From assembly GCA_003963145.1 (NCBI GenBank), contig RXJJ01000003.1, forward strand, positions 424,146-488,145: DNA of 64,000 nt, given 5' to 3'. Origin of the DNA: Bradyrhizobiaceae bacterium. GTDB taxonomy: Bacteria; Pseudomonadota; Alphaproteobacteria; Rhizobiales; Xanthobacteraceae. Shown one piece after another: positions 20,377 to 30,782 of the stretch. The translations under genes and the position numbers were made by a program. Position 1 is the first letter of the stretch. Each line of letters starts with the position of its first letter. The notes under the pieces are model-generated. The model saw only the letters and a program-made list of their open reading frames with translations, was not told where the DNA came from and did not search any database.

Positions 20377-20461
20377 TCACGCCCGGCCTTGTGCCGGGCA
20401 TCCGCGTCTTGCAAGCTTTCCACGAATCAAGTCGTGGATGGCCGGGTCAGGCCCGGCCATG
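20377..20461. repeat. Palindromic repeat element between rph and rdgB
   Basis: Three successive stem-loops lie in the 113-bp gap: GCCCGGC-CTTGT-GCCGGGC (20381-20399), CCACGA-ATCAAG-TCGTGG (20420-20437) and ATGGCCGGG-TCAGG-CCCGGCCAT (20438-20460). The composition and the surrounding words resemble the interspersed palindromic elements common in Bradyrhizobium and Rhodopseudomonas genomes. In the transcript it would separate rph from rdgB structurally. Only one full copy is seen in this window. Confidence 0.6.
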
Positions 20462-20475
20462 ACGAGGCCTTATCA

Positions 20476-21114
20476 ATGACTCAGCATCGCCGAATCACCG
20501 GCCGCCTAGTGATCGCGACCCACAATCCCGGCAAGCTCGCCGAGATGCGCGAATTGCTCGCGCCCTATGGCGTGGACGCGGTGTCGGCTGGCGAGCTTGG
20601 GCTCGCGGAACCCGAAGAGACCGGAACGACTTTTCAGTCCAACGCGCGAATCAAGGCGATCGCCGCTTCCACCGCGACGAATCTTCCAGCATTCGCCGAT
20701 GATTCGGGTCTTGCCGTCGATGCGTTGAATGGCCAGCCCGGCATCCACTCGGCGCGCTGGGCCGGACCCTCGAAAGACTTCACAGCCGCGATGACACGGA
20801 TCGAGCGGCTGATGCAGGAACATGGCGCAACGCAGCCAGCACAGCGAAAGGCGCATTTCGTCTCCGCGCTATGCGTGGCGTGGCCGGACGATCATCTCGA
20901 GGAAGTGGAAGCGCGGGTGGACGGCCAGCTGGTCTGGCCACCACGCGGCGACGCCGGTTTCGGTTACGACCCCGCCTTTCTGCCGGATGGTCATTCGCGC
21001 ACCTTTGGCGAGATGACCAGCATTGAAAAGCATGGTCTGCCACCACACGGCATGGGTCTGTCTCATCGGGCCAAGGCATTCGTGAAGCTCGCGGAGATGT
21101 GCCTTGAGCATTGA
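20476..21114 (+). CDS. rdgB: Non-canonical purine NTP pyrophosphatase (dITP/XTP)
   Basis: House-cleaning enzyme that hydrolyses dITP, ITP and XTP to the monophosphates and pyrophosphate. The signature [12 protein letters not shown] near residue 14, [25 protein letters not shown] (catalytic Asp and Glu region) and [12 protein letters not shown] are all present. The start is the ATG at 20476, giving 212 residues. An upstream in-frame extension from 20389 would translate the repeat element. Its 3' end overlaps the hemW TTG start by 11 bases. Confidence 0.96.
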   Translation: MTQHRRITGRLVIATHNPGKLAEMRELLAPYGVDAVSAGELGLAEPEETGTTFQSNARIKAIAASTATNLPAFADDSGLAVDALNGQPGIHSARWAGPSKDFTAAMTRIERLMQEHGATQPAQRKAHFVSALCVAWPDDHLEEVEARVDGQLVWPPRGDAGFGYDPAFLPDGHSRTFGEMTSIEKHGLPPHGMGLSHRAKAFVKLAEMCLEH

Positions 21115-22261
21115 GGCGAAGGAAGCCTTCGGCGTTTATGTGCACTGGCCATTTTGCCTGTCGAAATGTCCGTATTGCGATTTCAACAGCCATGTGCGGC
21201 ATGCCGAAATCGATCAGGAGCGTTTCGCGCGCGCCTTCGCACGCGAGATCGAAACCACCGCCGCGCGCACACCCGGACGCGAGGTCACGTCCATTTTCCT
21301 GGGCGGCGGCACGCCGTCGCTGATGCGGCCGCAAACCGTCGGCGCCATTCTCGATGCCATCGGCAAATATTGGCGCGTCGCACGCGACGCCGAGGTGTCG
21401 CTGGAAGCGAATCCCACCAGCGTCGAGGCAACGCGCTTTGCCGGCTATCGTGCCGCGGGCGTCAATCGCGTATCGCTCGGCGTACAGGCGCTCGACGACG
21501 CCTCGCTGAAATCGCTGGGACGACTGCACACCGCGCGCGAGGCGCTCGATGCGGTCGCGATCGCGCGCCGTTCCTTCGATCGCTATTCATTCGATCTGAT
21601 TTACGCGCGGCCGGACCAGACCGCGCAGGCGTGGACCGCGGAACTGAAGTTCGCGATTTCAGAGGCCGCTGAACATCTGTCGCTCTACCAGCTCACCATC
21701 GAGCCCGACACGCCTTTCTTTGGACTGCATGCCGCGGGCAAACTGAAAACACCGGACGAGGCGATCGCCCGCGCGCTTTATGACGTCACGCAGGATGTGT
21801 GCGCCGCGCAGGGGCTGCCGTCTTACGAGATTTCCAATCACGCGCGGCCGGGTGCGGAATGCCGGCACAATCTCGTTTACTGGCGCGGACAGGAATATGC
21901 AGGCATCGGCCCCGGCGCCCATGGCCGCCTCGATATCGGCGGGATGCGTCATGCCGTCGCGACCGAAAAGCGGCCCGAGACGTGGCTGATGCGCGTGGAA
22001 GCGCAAGGCCACGGCATCGTCAGCGACGAGCTGCTTAACAGCGAACAGCGGGCCGACGAATTCCTGCTGATGGGTCTTCGTCTGGCGGAGGGCATCGATC
22101 CGCAGCGCTACAAGGCATTGTCGGGCCGCTCGCTCGATCCTCACCGGATCGCGATGCTGCGCGAGGAGGGCACGATCACGGTGGATACCGGCGGCCGCCT
22201 GCGTGTCACCAAGGAAGGTTTCCCGCTGCTCGATGCGGTGGTGGCCGACCTCGCAGCGTAG
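21104..22261 (+). CDS. hemW: Radical SAM heme chaperone HemW
   Basis: HemN-like radical-SAM protein, now known as a heme chaperone rather than a coproporphyrinogen oxidase. The cluster motif C-x3-C-x2-C is in [11 protein letters not shown] near residue 18-28, and GGGTPSLM and the [10 protein letters not shown] segment follow. The extra N-terminal cysteine found in true HemN is absent. The start is an unusual TTG at 21104, overlapping rdgB and giving 385 residues, which suggests translational coupling. The next feature on the plus side is the convergent LpoA-like gene. Confidence 0.93.
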   Translation: MSIEAKEAFGVYVHWPFCLSKCPYCDFNSHVRHAEIDQERFARAFAREIETTAARTPGREVTSIFLGGGTPSLMRPQTVGAILDAIGKYWRVARDAEVSLEANPTSVEATRFAGYRAAGVNRVSLGVQALDDASLKSLGRLHTAREALDAVAIARRSFDRYSFDLIYARPDQTAQAWTAELKFAISEAAEHLSLYQLTIEPDTPFFGLHAAGKLKTPDEAIARALYDVTQDVCAAQGLPSYEISNHARPGAECRHNLVYWRGQEYAGIGPGAHGRLDIGGMRHAVATEKRPETWLMRVEAQGHGIVSDELLNSEQRADEFLLMGLRLAEGIDPQRYKALSGRSLDPHRIAMLREEGTITVDTGGRLRVTKEGFPLLDAVVADLAA

Positions 22262-22270
22262 AATTTCCGG

Positions 22271-23512
22271 TTACGCGCCAAACGTCTTCGGCGGCGCGAC
22301 GACGATTTGGCCGCCGCCCGATGTCACGCGCAAGACGGCCAGTCCGCGCTCGTTGGTGCCGTCGCTTCGGAATCGAAACAATCCGTCGATCCCGGCAAAG
22401 CCGGAGGGATTGGTGAGCGTCTCCTGCGAAAACCGCTGGCCGCCTTGCGTTTTCGCCAGAGCGGCGACAAGCGCCACCGCGTCGTAGGCGAGCGTCGCGG
22501 TCCGCACCGGATCCTGACTGTATTTCGCGCGGTAGCGTTTTGCGAAGGCGCGAAAGCCGGACGGATCGGGCGCGGCATAGATACCGCCCTGAAGCCCGCT
22601 ATCGGCAAACACGCGAGGATTGTCCCACAATCCCGTACCGAGCAACTGGACGCGCTTCAGGTCGGCGCCTCCCGCGTTCAGCTGCTCGACGAGACGGCCC
22701 AGCATCTCGCCATCATCGGCGAGCAACAGCGAATCCGCGTTGCCTAGCGATTGCGCGATGGCCCGCGCCGTGGCCTGCATTTGCGATGGATCGCTGGAAT
22801 ATTTTTCGAACGCGACCACGCGCCCGCCGCGTTCGGCAACCCTTTGCTTGAAGGCGACCTCGACCACGTTGCCATAGGCGTTTTCAGGCAAAAGCGCGGC
22901 GAAAGATCGTTTTCCCGTGCTCGCCGCATAATCGACGATCCGATTGACGTCGGATTCCGGCAGAAAGCTTAAAAGGAAAACGCCGCGTCCGGCGACGCTC
23001 GAATCGGTCGAGAACGCGATCACGGAAATGTTGCGCGACCGGGCCAACTGCGCGACGGCCGGAACCGAAAGTCCGAACAAAGGACCGAGAATAATTTCAC
23101 TGCCCTCATCGAGCGCCTGTTGCGCGGCCTGCTGCGCGCCGTTCGATGTGCCGGCATCGTCCTTGATCAGAAGCTGAAGGTCGGGATTGTGAAATTCGGC
23201 GAGCGCCAGCTCCGCTGCGTTCTTCATCGAATTGCCCGCAACGCCCGCGTTGCCCGCGCCAGATAATGGCAGAATCAAACCGACCTTGACCTGGCCGGAG
23301 CCGACCGCAACCGCCTGCTGCGCGGGACCGGCGGGGCCGGGCGGCTGCTCTGATCCCGATCCGGTTCCAAATCCCGATCCGAATTGCGAGGACAGCCCCG
23401 CGCAGCCAGCAAGCAGCGGCGCGCCAAGAAAAAGGCCAAGCGCGCTGCGTCTCGTATGGCTGTTGTCATCTCCGGCACGCGGGCCGGGCGGAGCGGTCAT
23501 TTTCTTGTCCAT
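22271..23512 (-). CDS. LpoA-like penicillin-binding protein activator lipoprotein
   Basis: A lipoprotein with a periplasmic-binding-protein (Peripla_BP_6) fold. The lipobox LLAGC follows SALGLFLGAP, and the mature protein starts with a Gly/Ser-rich linker. The main domain begins VKVGLILPLSGAGNAGVAG. Members are annotated as penicillin-binding protein activator (LppC/LpoA family). The start at the ATG at 23512 gives 413 residues. An ATG at 23566 is also possible. It is divergent from rsmI, the same order as E. coli lpoA-rsmI-yraN. The substrate or partner is inferred. Confidence 0.82.
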   Translation of the reverse strand: MDKKMTAPPGPRAGDDNSHTRRSALGLFLGAPLLAGCAGLSSQFGSGFGTGSGSEQPPGPAGPAQQAVAVGSGQVKVGLILPLSGAGNAGVAGNSMKNAAELALAEFHNPDLQLLIKDDAGTSNGAQQAAQQALDEGSEIILGPLFGLSVPAVAQLARSRNISVIAFSTDSSVAGRGVFLLSFLPESDVNRIVDYAASTGKRSFAALLPENAYGNVVEVAFKQRVAERGGRVVAFEKYSSDPSQMQATARAIAQSLGNADSLLLADDGEMLGRLVEQLNAGGADLKRVQLLGTGLWDNPRVFADSGLQGGIYAAPDPSGFRAFAKRYRAKYSQDPVRTATLAYDAVALVAALAKTQGGQRFSQETLTNPSGFAGIDGLFRFRSDGTNERGLAVLRVTSGGGQIVVAPPKTFGA

Positions 23513-23693
23513 AGGCCCGATCCGGCGACCGGTCTGGCCGGATGATCTGAAAGGGGATTCCGACATATTGTCGGCACGGGACGCAAAACAAAAGATTTAT
23601 GACGCCGTTGCTGTGCATTACTTTGGCTCTGCTGCCAAACGGTTTCGCAGATGCGAGCAAGGCGCCCATCACTCACCATTATGGAACGACGCC

Positions 23694-24623
23694 ATGTCAC
23701 GTCCGCAAGCCCCAAAACCGCAGTCCGCAGATGAGGGCACGCGCGGTTTCATCGTCGCAGGGCATCGCATCGACGCGCCGAGGATTGCACGCGGGCTTCA
23801 TCTCGTCGCAACGCCGATCGGCAATCTCGGTGACATCACTCTGCGTGCGCTGGAAACACTGGCGGGCGCCGACATTATTGCGTGCGAAGACACGCGGATG
23901 ACTCATCGGCTGCTGGAGCGTTACGGAATCAAGGCGTCGCTCACGCCCTATCACGATCACAATGCTGCTTCCGCGCGCCCGAAGCTTCTGGCGCAACTCG
24001 CGCAAGGCCTGTCAGTCGCGCTGGTGTCGGACGCCGGCACGCCGTTAATCTCAGATCCGGGCTTCAAGCTGGTCCGCGAGGTCTGCGCCGCGGGATTTGC
24101 CGTGAATGCGCTGCCAGGCCCATCGTCGGTACTTGCGGCGCTGTCGGTTGCCGCCCTTCCCACCGACCGGTTTTTCTTCGAAGGCTTCCTGCCGCCGAAG
24201 GAACACGCTCGGCGCGCGCGGATCGCAGACCTTGCCCGGATCGACGCAACGCTGGTGATGTTCGAAACCGGCGCGCGAATCGAGAATTCATTGCGCGATC
24301 TGGCGAACGTCCTCGGCGCGCGGGATGCCGCGATCTGCCGCGAACTGACCAAGTTGCATGAAGATATCCGTCGCGCGCCGCTTGTCGAGCTCGCCGAAAA
24401 CGCCGGCGCGCTCGAAACACGCGGAGAATTCGTCGTCGTCATCGGCCCGCCGGGCGATGCGAATGCGGCGATGAGCGAGGCCGATCTTGACGATATGTTG
24501 CGCGAAGCTCTGGTGAACGGCAGCGTCAAGGACGCCGTGGCACATGCCGTCGAACTGTCGGGACGCCCGCGCCGCGAGATTTATGCGCGGGCGCTTGCCC
24601 TTTCGAAGCCGCGCGATGAATGA
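23694..24623 (+). CDS. rsmI: 16S rRNA (cytidine-1402-2'-O)-methyltransferase
   Basis: Adds the 2'-O-methyl group to C1402 in the ribosomal decoding centre. The tetrapyrrole-methylase fold is evident: [19 protein letters not shown] near residue 36, [26 protein letters not shown] and [27 protein letters not shown]. The ATG at 23694 gives 309 residues. An in-frame extension to 23232 lies opposite the lipoprotein gene and is not coding. The end overlaps yraN by 8 bases (ATGAATGA). Confidence 0.96.
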   Translation: MSRPQAPKPQSADEGTRGFIVAGHRIDAPRIARGLHLVATPIGNLGDITLRALETLAGADIIACEDTRMTHRLLERYGIKASLTPYHDHNAASARPKLLAQLAQGLSVALVSDAGTPLISDPGFKLVREVCAAGFAVNALPGPSSVLAALSVAALPTDRFFFEGFLPPKEHARRARIADLARIDATLVMFETGARIENSLRDLANVLGARDAAICRELTKLHEDIRRAPLVELAENAGALETRGEFVVVIGPPGDANAAMSEADLDDMLREALVNGSVKDAVAHAVELSGRPRREIYARALALSKPRDE

Positions 24624-25014
24624 CAAGCATCCCTCCGGCGATAAGCGTGCCGATCCGGCGCGGCTGAAGGCTTTTCAAACAGGATTGTCCGCCGAGAGCC
24701 GCGCTTGTGTTCTTCTGCTGGTGAAAGGCTATCGAATCCTCGCACGGCGCTATCGCACCCCGCAGGGCGAAATCGATGTCGTGGCGCGCAAGCGGGATGT
24801 TCTGGCGTTTATCGAAGTCAAGGCGCGCGGCGCAATGGACGATGCGGCTTATGCTGTAACGCCGCGTCAGCGCCAGCGCATCGCTGCAGCCGCGGAGGTG
24901 TGGTTGATGACGCATCCCCACCATGCCAATCTGAACTGCCGTTTCGACGCGATTCTGGTTGCGCCGAAAAGTTTTCCGCGCCATCTGGAGGCGGCGTTCG
25001 ATGCCCCGCCTTAA
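24616..25014 (+). CDS. YraN family endonuclease-like protein (UPF0102)
   Basis: A 132-residue member of the UPF0102/YraN family, a restriction-endonuclease-like (Holliday-junction-resolvase) fold of uncertain function. The motif [22 protein letters not shown] carries the expected D and E-x-K catalytic positions near residues 51-69. The ATG at 24616 overlaps the end of rsmI by 8 bases, so the two are translationally coupled. gshB follows 27 bp later. The biochemical role is unproven. Confidence 0.88.
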   Translation: MNDKHPSGDKRADPARLKAFQTGLSAESRACVLLLVKGYRILARRYRTPQGEIDVVARKRDVLAFIEVKARGAMDDAAYAVTPRQRQRIAAAAEVWLMTHPHHANLNCRFDAILVAPKSFPRHLEAAFDAPP

Positions 25015-25041
25015 CTTCAGCCGCAAACCTCAGAGCCGATC

Positions 25042-25983
25042 ATGAAACTCAAAGTCGCCGTCCAGATGGACCCGATCGCGCGCATCAACATTCGCGGCGA
25101 CTCGACCTTCGCACTGCTGCTTGAGGCGCAAAAGCGCGGCCACAGCCTGTCCTATTACACGCCGGACCGGATGTCGCTGGCCGGCAACGACGTTGTGGCA
25201 AGCGTCCAGCCTTTGCAGGTCCGCGACACCGAGGGCGATCATTTCACACTTGGCGAGAGCAAGCGCGAGAACTTGCAGTCCTTCGATGTGATCCTGCTGC
25301 GGCAGGATCCGCCCTTCGATCTTGCCTATGTCACGACGACCCATCTGCTGGAGCGCATCCATCCGAAGACGCTGGTGGTCAACGATCCCGCATCGGTGCG
25401 CGACGCGCCGGAGAAGATTTTCGTCATGCAGTTCGCGGACCTGATGCCGCCGACACTGATCTCGCGCGACAAGGAGGAAATCGGCCTGTTCCGCGAGTCG
25501 CAGGGCGACGTGGTGTTCAAGCCGCTTTATGGCCATGGCGGCGCGGCCGTGTTTCACATTGCGCCCAAGGACATGAATTTCGGCTCGCTCTACGATCTGT
25601 TCGCGACAACATTCCGCGAGCCATGGGTGATCCAGAAATTCGTCCCCGAAGTGAAACACGGTGACAAGCGTATTCTTCTGGTCGATGGTGAATTCGCCGG
25701 CGCTGTGAACCGCGTGCCCGCGGCGGACGATCTGCGCTCGAACATGGTGCGCGGCGGCGCGGCTCAGGCAACCGACCTGTCGCCCCGCGAGCGCGAAATT
25801 TGCGCCCGTTTGGGGCCCGCCTTGCGCGAGCGGGGTCTGTTGTTCGTCGGCATCGACGTGATCGACGGACATCTGACCGAGATCAACGTCACCTCTCCCA
25901 CCGGCATTCGCGCCGTCAGCAAGCTCGGCGGTCCCGATGTCGCCTCCGCGATCTGGGACGCCATTGAGGCCAAGCGCCGCTGA
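25042..25983 (+). CDS. gshB: Glutathione synthetase
   Basis: ATP-grasp ligase that joins gamma-glutamylcysteine and glycine to form glutathione. The N-terminus [20 protein letters not shown] is typical. Conserved parts are [14 protein letters not shown] (ATP-binding loop near residue 160), [19 protein letters not shown] and [19 protein letters not shown] near the C-terminus. The length of 313 residues matches E. coli GshB. It is the last gene of the rsmI-yraN-gshB run. Confidence 0.97.
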   Translation: MKLKVAVQMDPIARINIRGDSTFALLLEAQKRGHSLSYYTPDRMSLAGNDVVASVQPLQVRDTEGDHFTLGESKRENLQSFDVILLRQDPPFDLAYVTTTHLLERIHPKTLVVNDPASVRDAPEKIFVMQFADLMPPTLISRDKEEIGLFRESQGDVVFKPLYGHGGAAVFHIAPKDMNFGSLYDLFATTFREPWVIQKFVPEVKHGDKRILLVDGEFAGAVNRVPAADDLRSNMVRGGAAQATDLSPREREICARLGPALRERGLLFVGIDVIDGHLTEINVTSPTGIRAVSKLGGPDVASAIWDAIEAKRR

Positions 25984-26170
25984 TTGCGTCTTCGCGTGAC
26001 TGCCGCTTCGGGCGGAGGCCCGCTTTGGTGTCGGCGGGGTAAGGGTTGCGGAAATCTTCTCGCGTTCCCTAAATGTTCTTGTGTTTCCCGTTTTGTTTGT
26101 TAAGGTTCCCGCGCGGCAGCAAGTTGTGCGTTCAAGTCGTGCGTCAAGTCACGCCTTGCAGGGAGCCAGA

Positions 26171-27709
26171 ATGGTTCAGCGCGTCTCGACGGTGGCATTT
26201 GAGGGGATAGAGGCCCGCGCGGTGGACGTGCAGGTTCAGGTCGCGCCCGGCTTGCCTGCTTTTACCATTGTCGGCCTGCCCGATAAGGCTGTCTCGGAGG
26301 CCCGCGAGCGGGTCCGCTCCGCGCTGATCGCTTCGGGCCTCGCCCTGCCCGCGCGCCGCATCACCGTCAATCTCGCTCCCGCCGATTTGCCCAAGGAAGG
26401 CAGCCACTATGACCTGCCGATCGCCCTTGGCCTGATGGCGGCAATCGGGGCTATCCCGCCTGACGCTTTGTCCGGCTTTACGGTTTTGGGCGAGCTTGGG
26501 CTCGACGGATCCGTTGCGCCGGTGGCCGGAGTTTTGCCGAGCGCCATTGCGGCCAATTCCCGTGACGAGGGGCTGATCTGTCCTGCGGCCTGCGGCGCGG
26601 AAGCGGCGTGGGCCAGCCCGGACATCCAGATCATAGCGGCCGCTTCGCTGATACAGATCGCCAATCACTTCAAAGGCTCGCAGGTCCTGTCGCGGCCGGC
26701 GCCGAAGATCGCCGAACCGCAAGCGTCCTTGCTCGATCTGCGCGACATCAAGGGACAGGAAAGCGCCAAGCGCGCTCTGGAAATCGCGGCCGCGGGCGGA
26801 CACCACCTTCTGATGGTCGGTTCGCCCGGCGCTGGAAAGTCCATGCTCGCCGCACGGCTGCCGTCCATCCTGCCGCCGCTGTCGCCGTCGGAATTGCTCG
26901 AGATCTCGATGATCGCTTCGGTCGCGGGCGAAATTGAGGGCGGCGCGCTCACCTCGAGGCGACCCTTTCGCGCGCCGCATCACTCCGCCAGCATGGCCGC
27001 GCTGACCGGCGGCGGCTTGCGGGCGCGCCCCGGAGAAATTTCGCTGGCGCATAATGGCGTGCTCTTTCTCGACGAACTGCCGGAGTTCGACGCGCGGGCG
27101 CTGGATTCGCTTCGCCAGCCGCTGGAAAATGGCGAGGTTTCGGTCTCGCGCGCCAATCATCGCGTCACCTATCCTGCGCGGTTCATGCTGGTGGCGGCCA
27201 TGAACCCCTGCCGCTGCGGGCACGCCTTCGAGCCCGGCTATTCCTGCAAGCGCGGGCGGATCGACCGTTGCACCGCCGATTATCAAGGCCGCATCTCCGG
27301 CCCGTTGATGGACCGGATCGACCTGCGCATCGAAGTCCCTGCCGTGACCGCGGCCGACCTCATTCTTCCGCCGCCCGCGGAGGGATCGAAGGAAGTCGCG
27401 GCGCGTGTCTCCGCCGCGCGTGCGATTCAAGGCGCGCGCTACGCCGCGCTGGGACTGTCCAATATCCGCATCAATGCAGAGGCGCCGGCGGCTGTTCTCG
27501 AGGAGGTCGCGCAGCCCGATGCACAGGGCCTCGCTTTGCTACGCGACGCCTCCGAAACCATGCGGCTGTCCGCACGCGGCTATCACCGCGTTCTGCGCGT
27601 GGCGCGCACGCTGGCCGATCTCGATGGCGCGGACAAGGTCGGCCGCCTGCATCTGGCGGAGGCGCTCTCTTATCGCGTGCTCGCTGAAGATCTGAGACGC
27701 GCGGCATAA
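26171..27709 (+). CDS. comM: YifB/ComM family Mg-chelatase-like AAA+ ATPase
   Basis: A ComM/YifB family protein of 512 residues. In naturally competent bacteria ComM is a hexameric helicase that extends heteroduplex during transformation. The N-terminal domain starts VQRVSTVAFEGIEARAVDV and has FTIVGLPDKAVSEARERVRSA. Walker A is VGSPGAGKSML near residue 217 and Walker B is VLFLDELPEF. A cysteine-bearing CRCGHAFEPGYSCKRG loop and an MDRIDL sensor region follow. The ATG at 26171 has GGGAG upstream. The family assignment is strong; a role in competence here is not shown. Confidence 0.92.
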   Translation: MVQRVSTVAFEGIEARAVDVQVQVAPGLPAFTIVGLPDKAVSEARERVRSALIASGLALPARRITVNLAPADLPKEGSHYDLPIALGLMAAIGAIPPDALSGFTVLGELGLDGSVAPVAGVLPSAIAANSRDEGLICPAACGAEAAWASPDIQIIAAASLIQIANHFKGSQVLSRPAPKIAEPQASLLDLRDIKGQESAKRALEIAAAGGHHLLMVGSPGAGKSMLAARLPSILPPLSPSELLEISMIASVAGEIEGGALTSRRPFRAPHHSASMAALTGGGLRARPGEISLAHNGVLFLDELPEFDARALDSLRQPLENGEVSVSRANHRVTYPARFMLVAAMNPCRCGHAFEPGYSCKRGRIDRCTADYQGRISGPLMDRIDLRIEVPAVTAADLILPPPAEGSKEVAARVSAARAIQGARYAALGLSNIRINAEAPAAVLEEVAQPDAQGLALLRDASETMRLSARGYHRVLRVARTLADLDGADKVGRLHLAEALSYRVLAEDLRRAA

Positions 27710-27818
27710 TTGCCGCCTCGATTGTCCGGCGCGTAAACCCGCCGGTAACACTCCTTCTTTACGCTTTGCGAACCATAAGCCCGGCGTTGCGGGCGGTTTG
27801 CCGTGTCGAGTGTGCGTC

Positions 27819-28283
27819 ATGTTGCGTTATCGGATCTTGGTGTCAGCCTTCCCTCTTTTGGTCATCGGCGCGCTTGCCGGTACGAACCTCATCCCCTCCG
27901 CCCAGCCCTGTATCGCGCGACGCGACGCGGCCTTCCGCATCGCCTATGCGCCCTGGCAGGGCCAGCAACACGTCGCCTTCACAACCGATCCGAAACGGGC
28001 GACGGTACGCGTTCAAGTCGTCGACAGCCCGGAGCTTGCCGACTTTTCCGTGATCGATGACATCGAAACCCTCGACACCACGAGCTGCGAATCGTCCGGC
28101 CAGGTGCATTACATCGCCATTGATGCCTATCCCTCCGCGCTGGAACCCGTGATCTACGTGTCGACGGAGCCCGGGGACTATCGCGTGTTCGTGCGCTCAA
28201 AAGCCTTCAGCGTCCGCGAAGCCGCCGCACTTCTCGTCGGCGCCTCGCCTCGGTTCAAGCAAGCGGCAGCCGCATCCCTCTGA
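27819..28283 (+). CDS. Small exported protein of unknown function
   Basis: A 154-residue protein with an N-terminal hydrophobic signal (MLRYRILVSAFPLLVIGALAG). The mature part has two cysteines (QPCIARRDAAF and TTSCESSGQ) that could form a disulfide. I do not recognise a family. It lies 110 bp after the comM gene and 140 bp before the histidine kinase, on the same strand as both. An ATG 21 bases upstream (27798) is also in frame but would put extra residues before the signal. Confidence 0.6.
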   Translation: MLRYRILVSAFPLLVIGALAGTNLIPSAQPCIARRDAAFRIAYAPWQGQQHVAFTTDPKRATVRVQVVDSPELADFSVIDDIETLDTTSCESSGQVHYIAIDAYPSALEPVIYVSTEPGDYRVFVRSKAFSVREAAALLVGASPRFKQAAAASL

Positions 28284-28423
28284 TGCAGGCAGGCCGGGCG
28301 CCTTAACCCTCCGCTAACCATGCCAGCAGCGGCACGAAGGAAAAAATCAAGCCTCAAACACTTCGCAAGATTCCGCGAAGCATTCTCTTAACGATACCGG
28401 AATCGGGTTCGGAGTGGCCATCG

Positions 28424-30655
28424 ATGTTCAAGAGCCTACGTATCAAGGCGCGATTGCGCCGGTTCGCCCGCTTCCATCCCCGGGTGAATTTCGCGATTCG
28501 CTCCACGATCATGTTCATGGCCGCGTTCGGCGGCGCGTATGGCTTTCTCTCCGCGAGCCGCTCCGAACAATCCGGATATGACCCCAGGGCTTTCGCTCTC
28601 GGCGCAAGCTTTCTGTTTGCCGTCGCCTGCGTGGCCCTGGCGATGCTCAGCATGCGCATGCGCTGGTTGCGCCACAAGATGCGCAAGATCGCGCTTCACA
28701 ACGAATCCCTGATCGACCGAAACTGGGAGCTCAAGGAAGCCGAGGAGCGAGCGCGAAATCTGTTCGAATCGCAGGGCGACCTGATCCTGCGGCGCGATGC
28801 GGAAGGGCGCATCACCTACATCAACAAGGCTTGTCTCGACTTCATTCAAAAGCCACGCCGCGAAATCGTGAACACGACATTCGCTTTCGATATTCTCGAA
28901 CAGGGCGAAGCAGCCATCGAAACCGACGGCACGCGTGTTCATGACCAGCGCATCGATAGCCCCCTCGGCCCGCGCTGGATCGCATGGCGCGAAAGTCTTG
29001 TCAGGCCCGACGCCGGCCATCCATCGGAAGTTCAATGCGTCGGCCGCGACGTCACCGATCGCGCCGAAACCGAGCGAGCGCTGGGCGACGCGCGCGACTA
29101 TGCCAACGCCGCCAATCGCGCCAAATCGAAATTCCTCGCGACAGCCTCTCATGAAATCCGTACGCCGCTGAACGGCATCATCGGCATGAGTGGCCTGCTT
29201 CTCGACACCCCGCTCACGCCCGAGCAGGTCACCTATGCCAAGGCGGTTAAGACCTCCGGCGAAGCCCTGCTGTCGCTGATCGAGGAGCTTCTGGATTTTT
29301 CCAAGATCGAGGCCGGCAAGATCGATCTGGAACAGCGGCCCTTTCAGATCGGAGCGCTGATCGAGGAGATCACCGAATTGCTCGCGCCTCGCGCGCATGC
29401 CCGCAACATCGAGATTGCCTCTTATGTCGACGAGCGGCTGCCGATCGAAGTGGTCGGTGACGCCGCGCGGCTGCGCCAGGTGCTGCTTAATCTTGCCGGC
29501 AACGCGATCAAGTTCACGCAAGTTGGCGGCGTCGCCCTGATCGTCGAGCCCGGTATCTGGCCCGATGAAATCAGCTTTCTTGTCCGGGACACCGGAATAG
29601 GCATCGCGCCGGATGCTCAATCGCGGATTTTTCGCGAATTCGAACAGGCGGACGAGCGCATCGCGCGCAGCTACGGCGGCTCCGGTCTCGGTCTCAGCAT
29701 CAGTGAGCGAATCGTCCGCCGCATGGGTGGGCGCATCACGCTGGAAAGCACCGTGGGCCAGGGTTCGACATTCGAAGTTGCAGTACCGCTCAAGACCTCC
29801 GACTGCACGCCGATGCCGGCCTTCACCGTCCCGGACATGAGCGGCAAATCGATCATGCTGGTGGCGCCGCAAACCATCGAGTCCGCGCTGATCGCCCGGC
29901 GTCTGGAGCGCTGGGGCGTTCACACCTGCTGCGTCTCGGATATTTTTGTCGCGCAGGCCTTACTGCCGGAGCGCTCCTGGCATGCAATCCTTGTCGATCA
30001 TGCGCTGGGCGCAAGCGACGTGCAAGATTTCGGTGCGGCCGCAATTCCTCACACGCCGCGCCGGATCGCGATGTTCACCCCCGCGCAGCGACATGACCTG
30101 CAGCCGGAGGCGATGGCCGCCTTCAACGGCTATCTTGTGAAGCCCCTGCGCGCCGCTTCGCTGGCCGCCCGCCTGTCCGACAATCCGCCGCCTCTCGCTC
30201 CCGAATCCCCCGATGAATCGGCCGAGGCATGCCCGGCCCCAGCGGACAAGGGCCTTTCGATCCTCGTGGCCGAAGACAATGAGATCAACGCGCTCCTGAT
30301 GCGCTCGCTGCTTACCCGGCTCGGCCATCATCCGGTGATATCTGTCAACGGCCAGGAGGCCTTCGAATCCTGGCTGGCCGCAGAAACAGCCGGGACGCCG
30401 TACGATCTGGTCCTGATGGATGTCCAGATGCCGGAGGTTGACGGCATCTCGGCCACTCGCCTGATCCGCGACCGCGAGGCCGGACGTAGCGCGCCGCGAA
30501 CCAAAATTCTCGCGCTCACCGCCAACACCCTGGTTGAGGATCGCTACGCCTGTTTCGAGGCCGGCATGGACGGCTTCCTGATCAAGCCTCTCGACCGCGA
30601 CAAGTTGGCCGAGGCCTTGACGGGTGTCGTGCCGTCTCCGCATCTCGCTGCATAA
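28424..30655 (+). CDS. Membrane hybrid sensor histidine kinase with PAS and two receiver domains
   Basis: A 743-residue hybrid kinase. Two membrane helices (about residues 24-46 and 62-82) are followed by a PAS domain (105-215). A HisKA domain has the phospho-accepting His in [11 protein letters not shown] near residue 243. An HATPase domain follows (N-box NLAGNAIKF, then DTGIGIAP and GGSGLGLSI, 340-460). A first receiver-like domain (475-585) keeps the Asp (ILVDHALG) and Lys (LVKPL) but has LVAPQ where the acidic pair should be. The second receiver (605-735) is complete ([25 protein letters not shown]), with Asp near 665. No HPt or output domain is present, so a separate phosphotransfer partner is expected. 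The signal is unknown. Confidence 0.9.
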   Translation: MFKSLRIKARLRRFARFHPRVNFAIRSTIMFMAAFGGAYGFLSASRSEQSGYDPRAFALGASFLFAVACVALAMLSMRMRWLRHKMRKIALHNESLIDRNWELKEAEERARNLFESQGDLILRRDAEGRITYINKACLDFIQKPRREIVNTTFAFDILEQGEAAIETDGTRVHDQRIDSPLGPRWIAWRESLVRPDAGHPSEVQCVGRDVTDRAETERALGDARDYANAANRAKSKFLATASHEIRTPLNGIIGMSGLLLDTPLTPEQVTYAKAVKTSGEALLSLIEELLDFSKIEAGKIDLEQRPFQIGALIEEITELLAPRAHARNIEIASYVDERLPIEVVGDAARLRQVLLNLAGNAIKFTQVGGVALIVEPGIWPDEISFLVRDTGIGIAPDAQSRIFREFEQADERIARSYGGSGLGLSISERIVRRMGGRITLESTVGQGSTFEVAVPLKTSDCTPMPAFTVPDMSGKSIMLVAPQTIESALIARRLERWGVHTCCVSDIFVAQALLPERSWHAILVDHALGASDVQDFGAAAIPHTPRRIAMFTPAQRHDLQPEAMAAFNGYLVKPLRAASLAARLSDNPPPLAPESPDESAEACPAPADKGLSILVAEDNEINALLMRSLLTRLGHHPVISVNGQEAFESWLAAETAGTPYDLVLMDVQMPEVDGISATRLIRDREAGRSAPRTKILALTANTLVEDRYACFEAGMDGFLIKPLDRDKLAEALTGVVPSPHLAA

Positions 30656-30782
30656 TCTCACGCTTCATCAACTGCCGTATCCACAGGCTCCATCCGGTTG
30701 TCATAAAACCGTATGACGCGCGTGTTTATTGGCTACCGGGTTTGCCTCGATTCGAATCGATTTGGCAGCCGCGGGAGCCTCA

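Noticed and set aside
26144..27430. 428-codon minus-strand frame opposite the comM gene
   Set aside because: It is antisense to a clear AAA+ ATPase and has biased Arg/Gly/Asp composition typical of shadow frames.
28436..29923. 495-codon minus-strand frame opposite the histidine kinase
   Set aside because: The opposite strand has HisKA, HATPase and receiver motifs; this frame has none.
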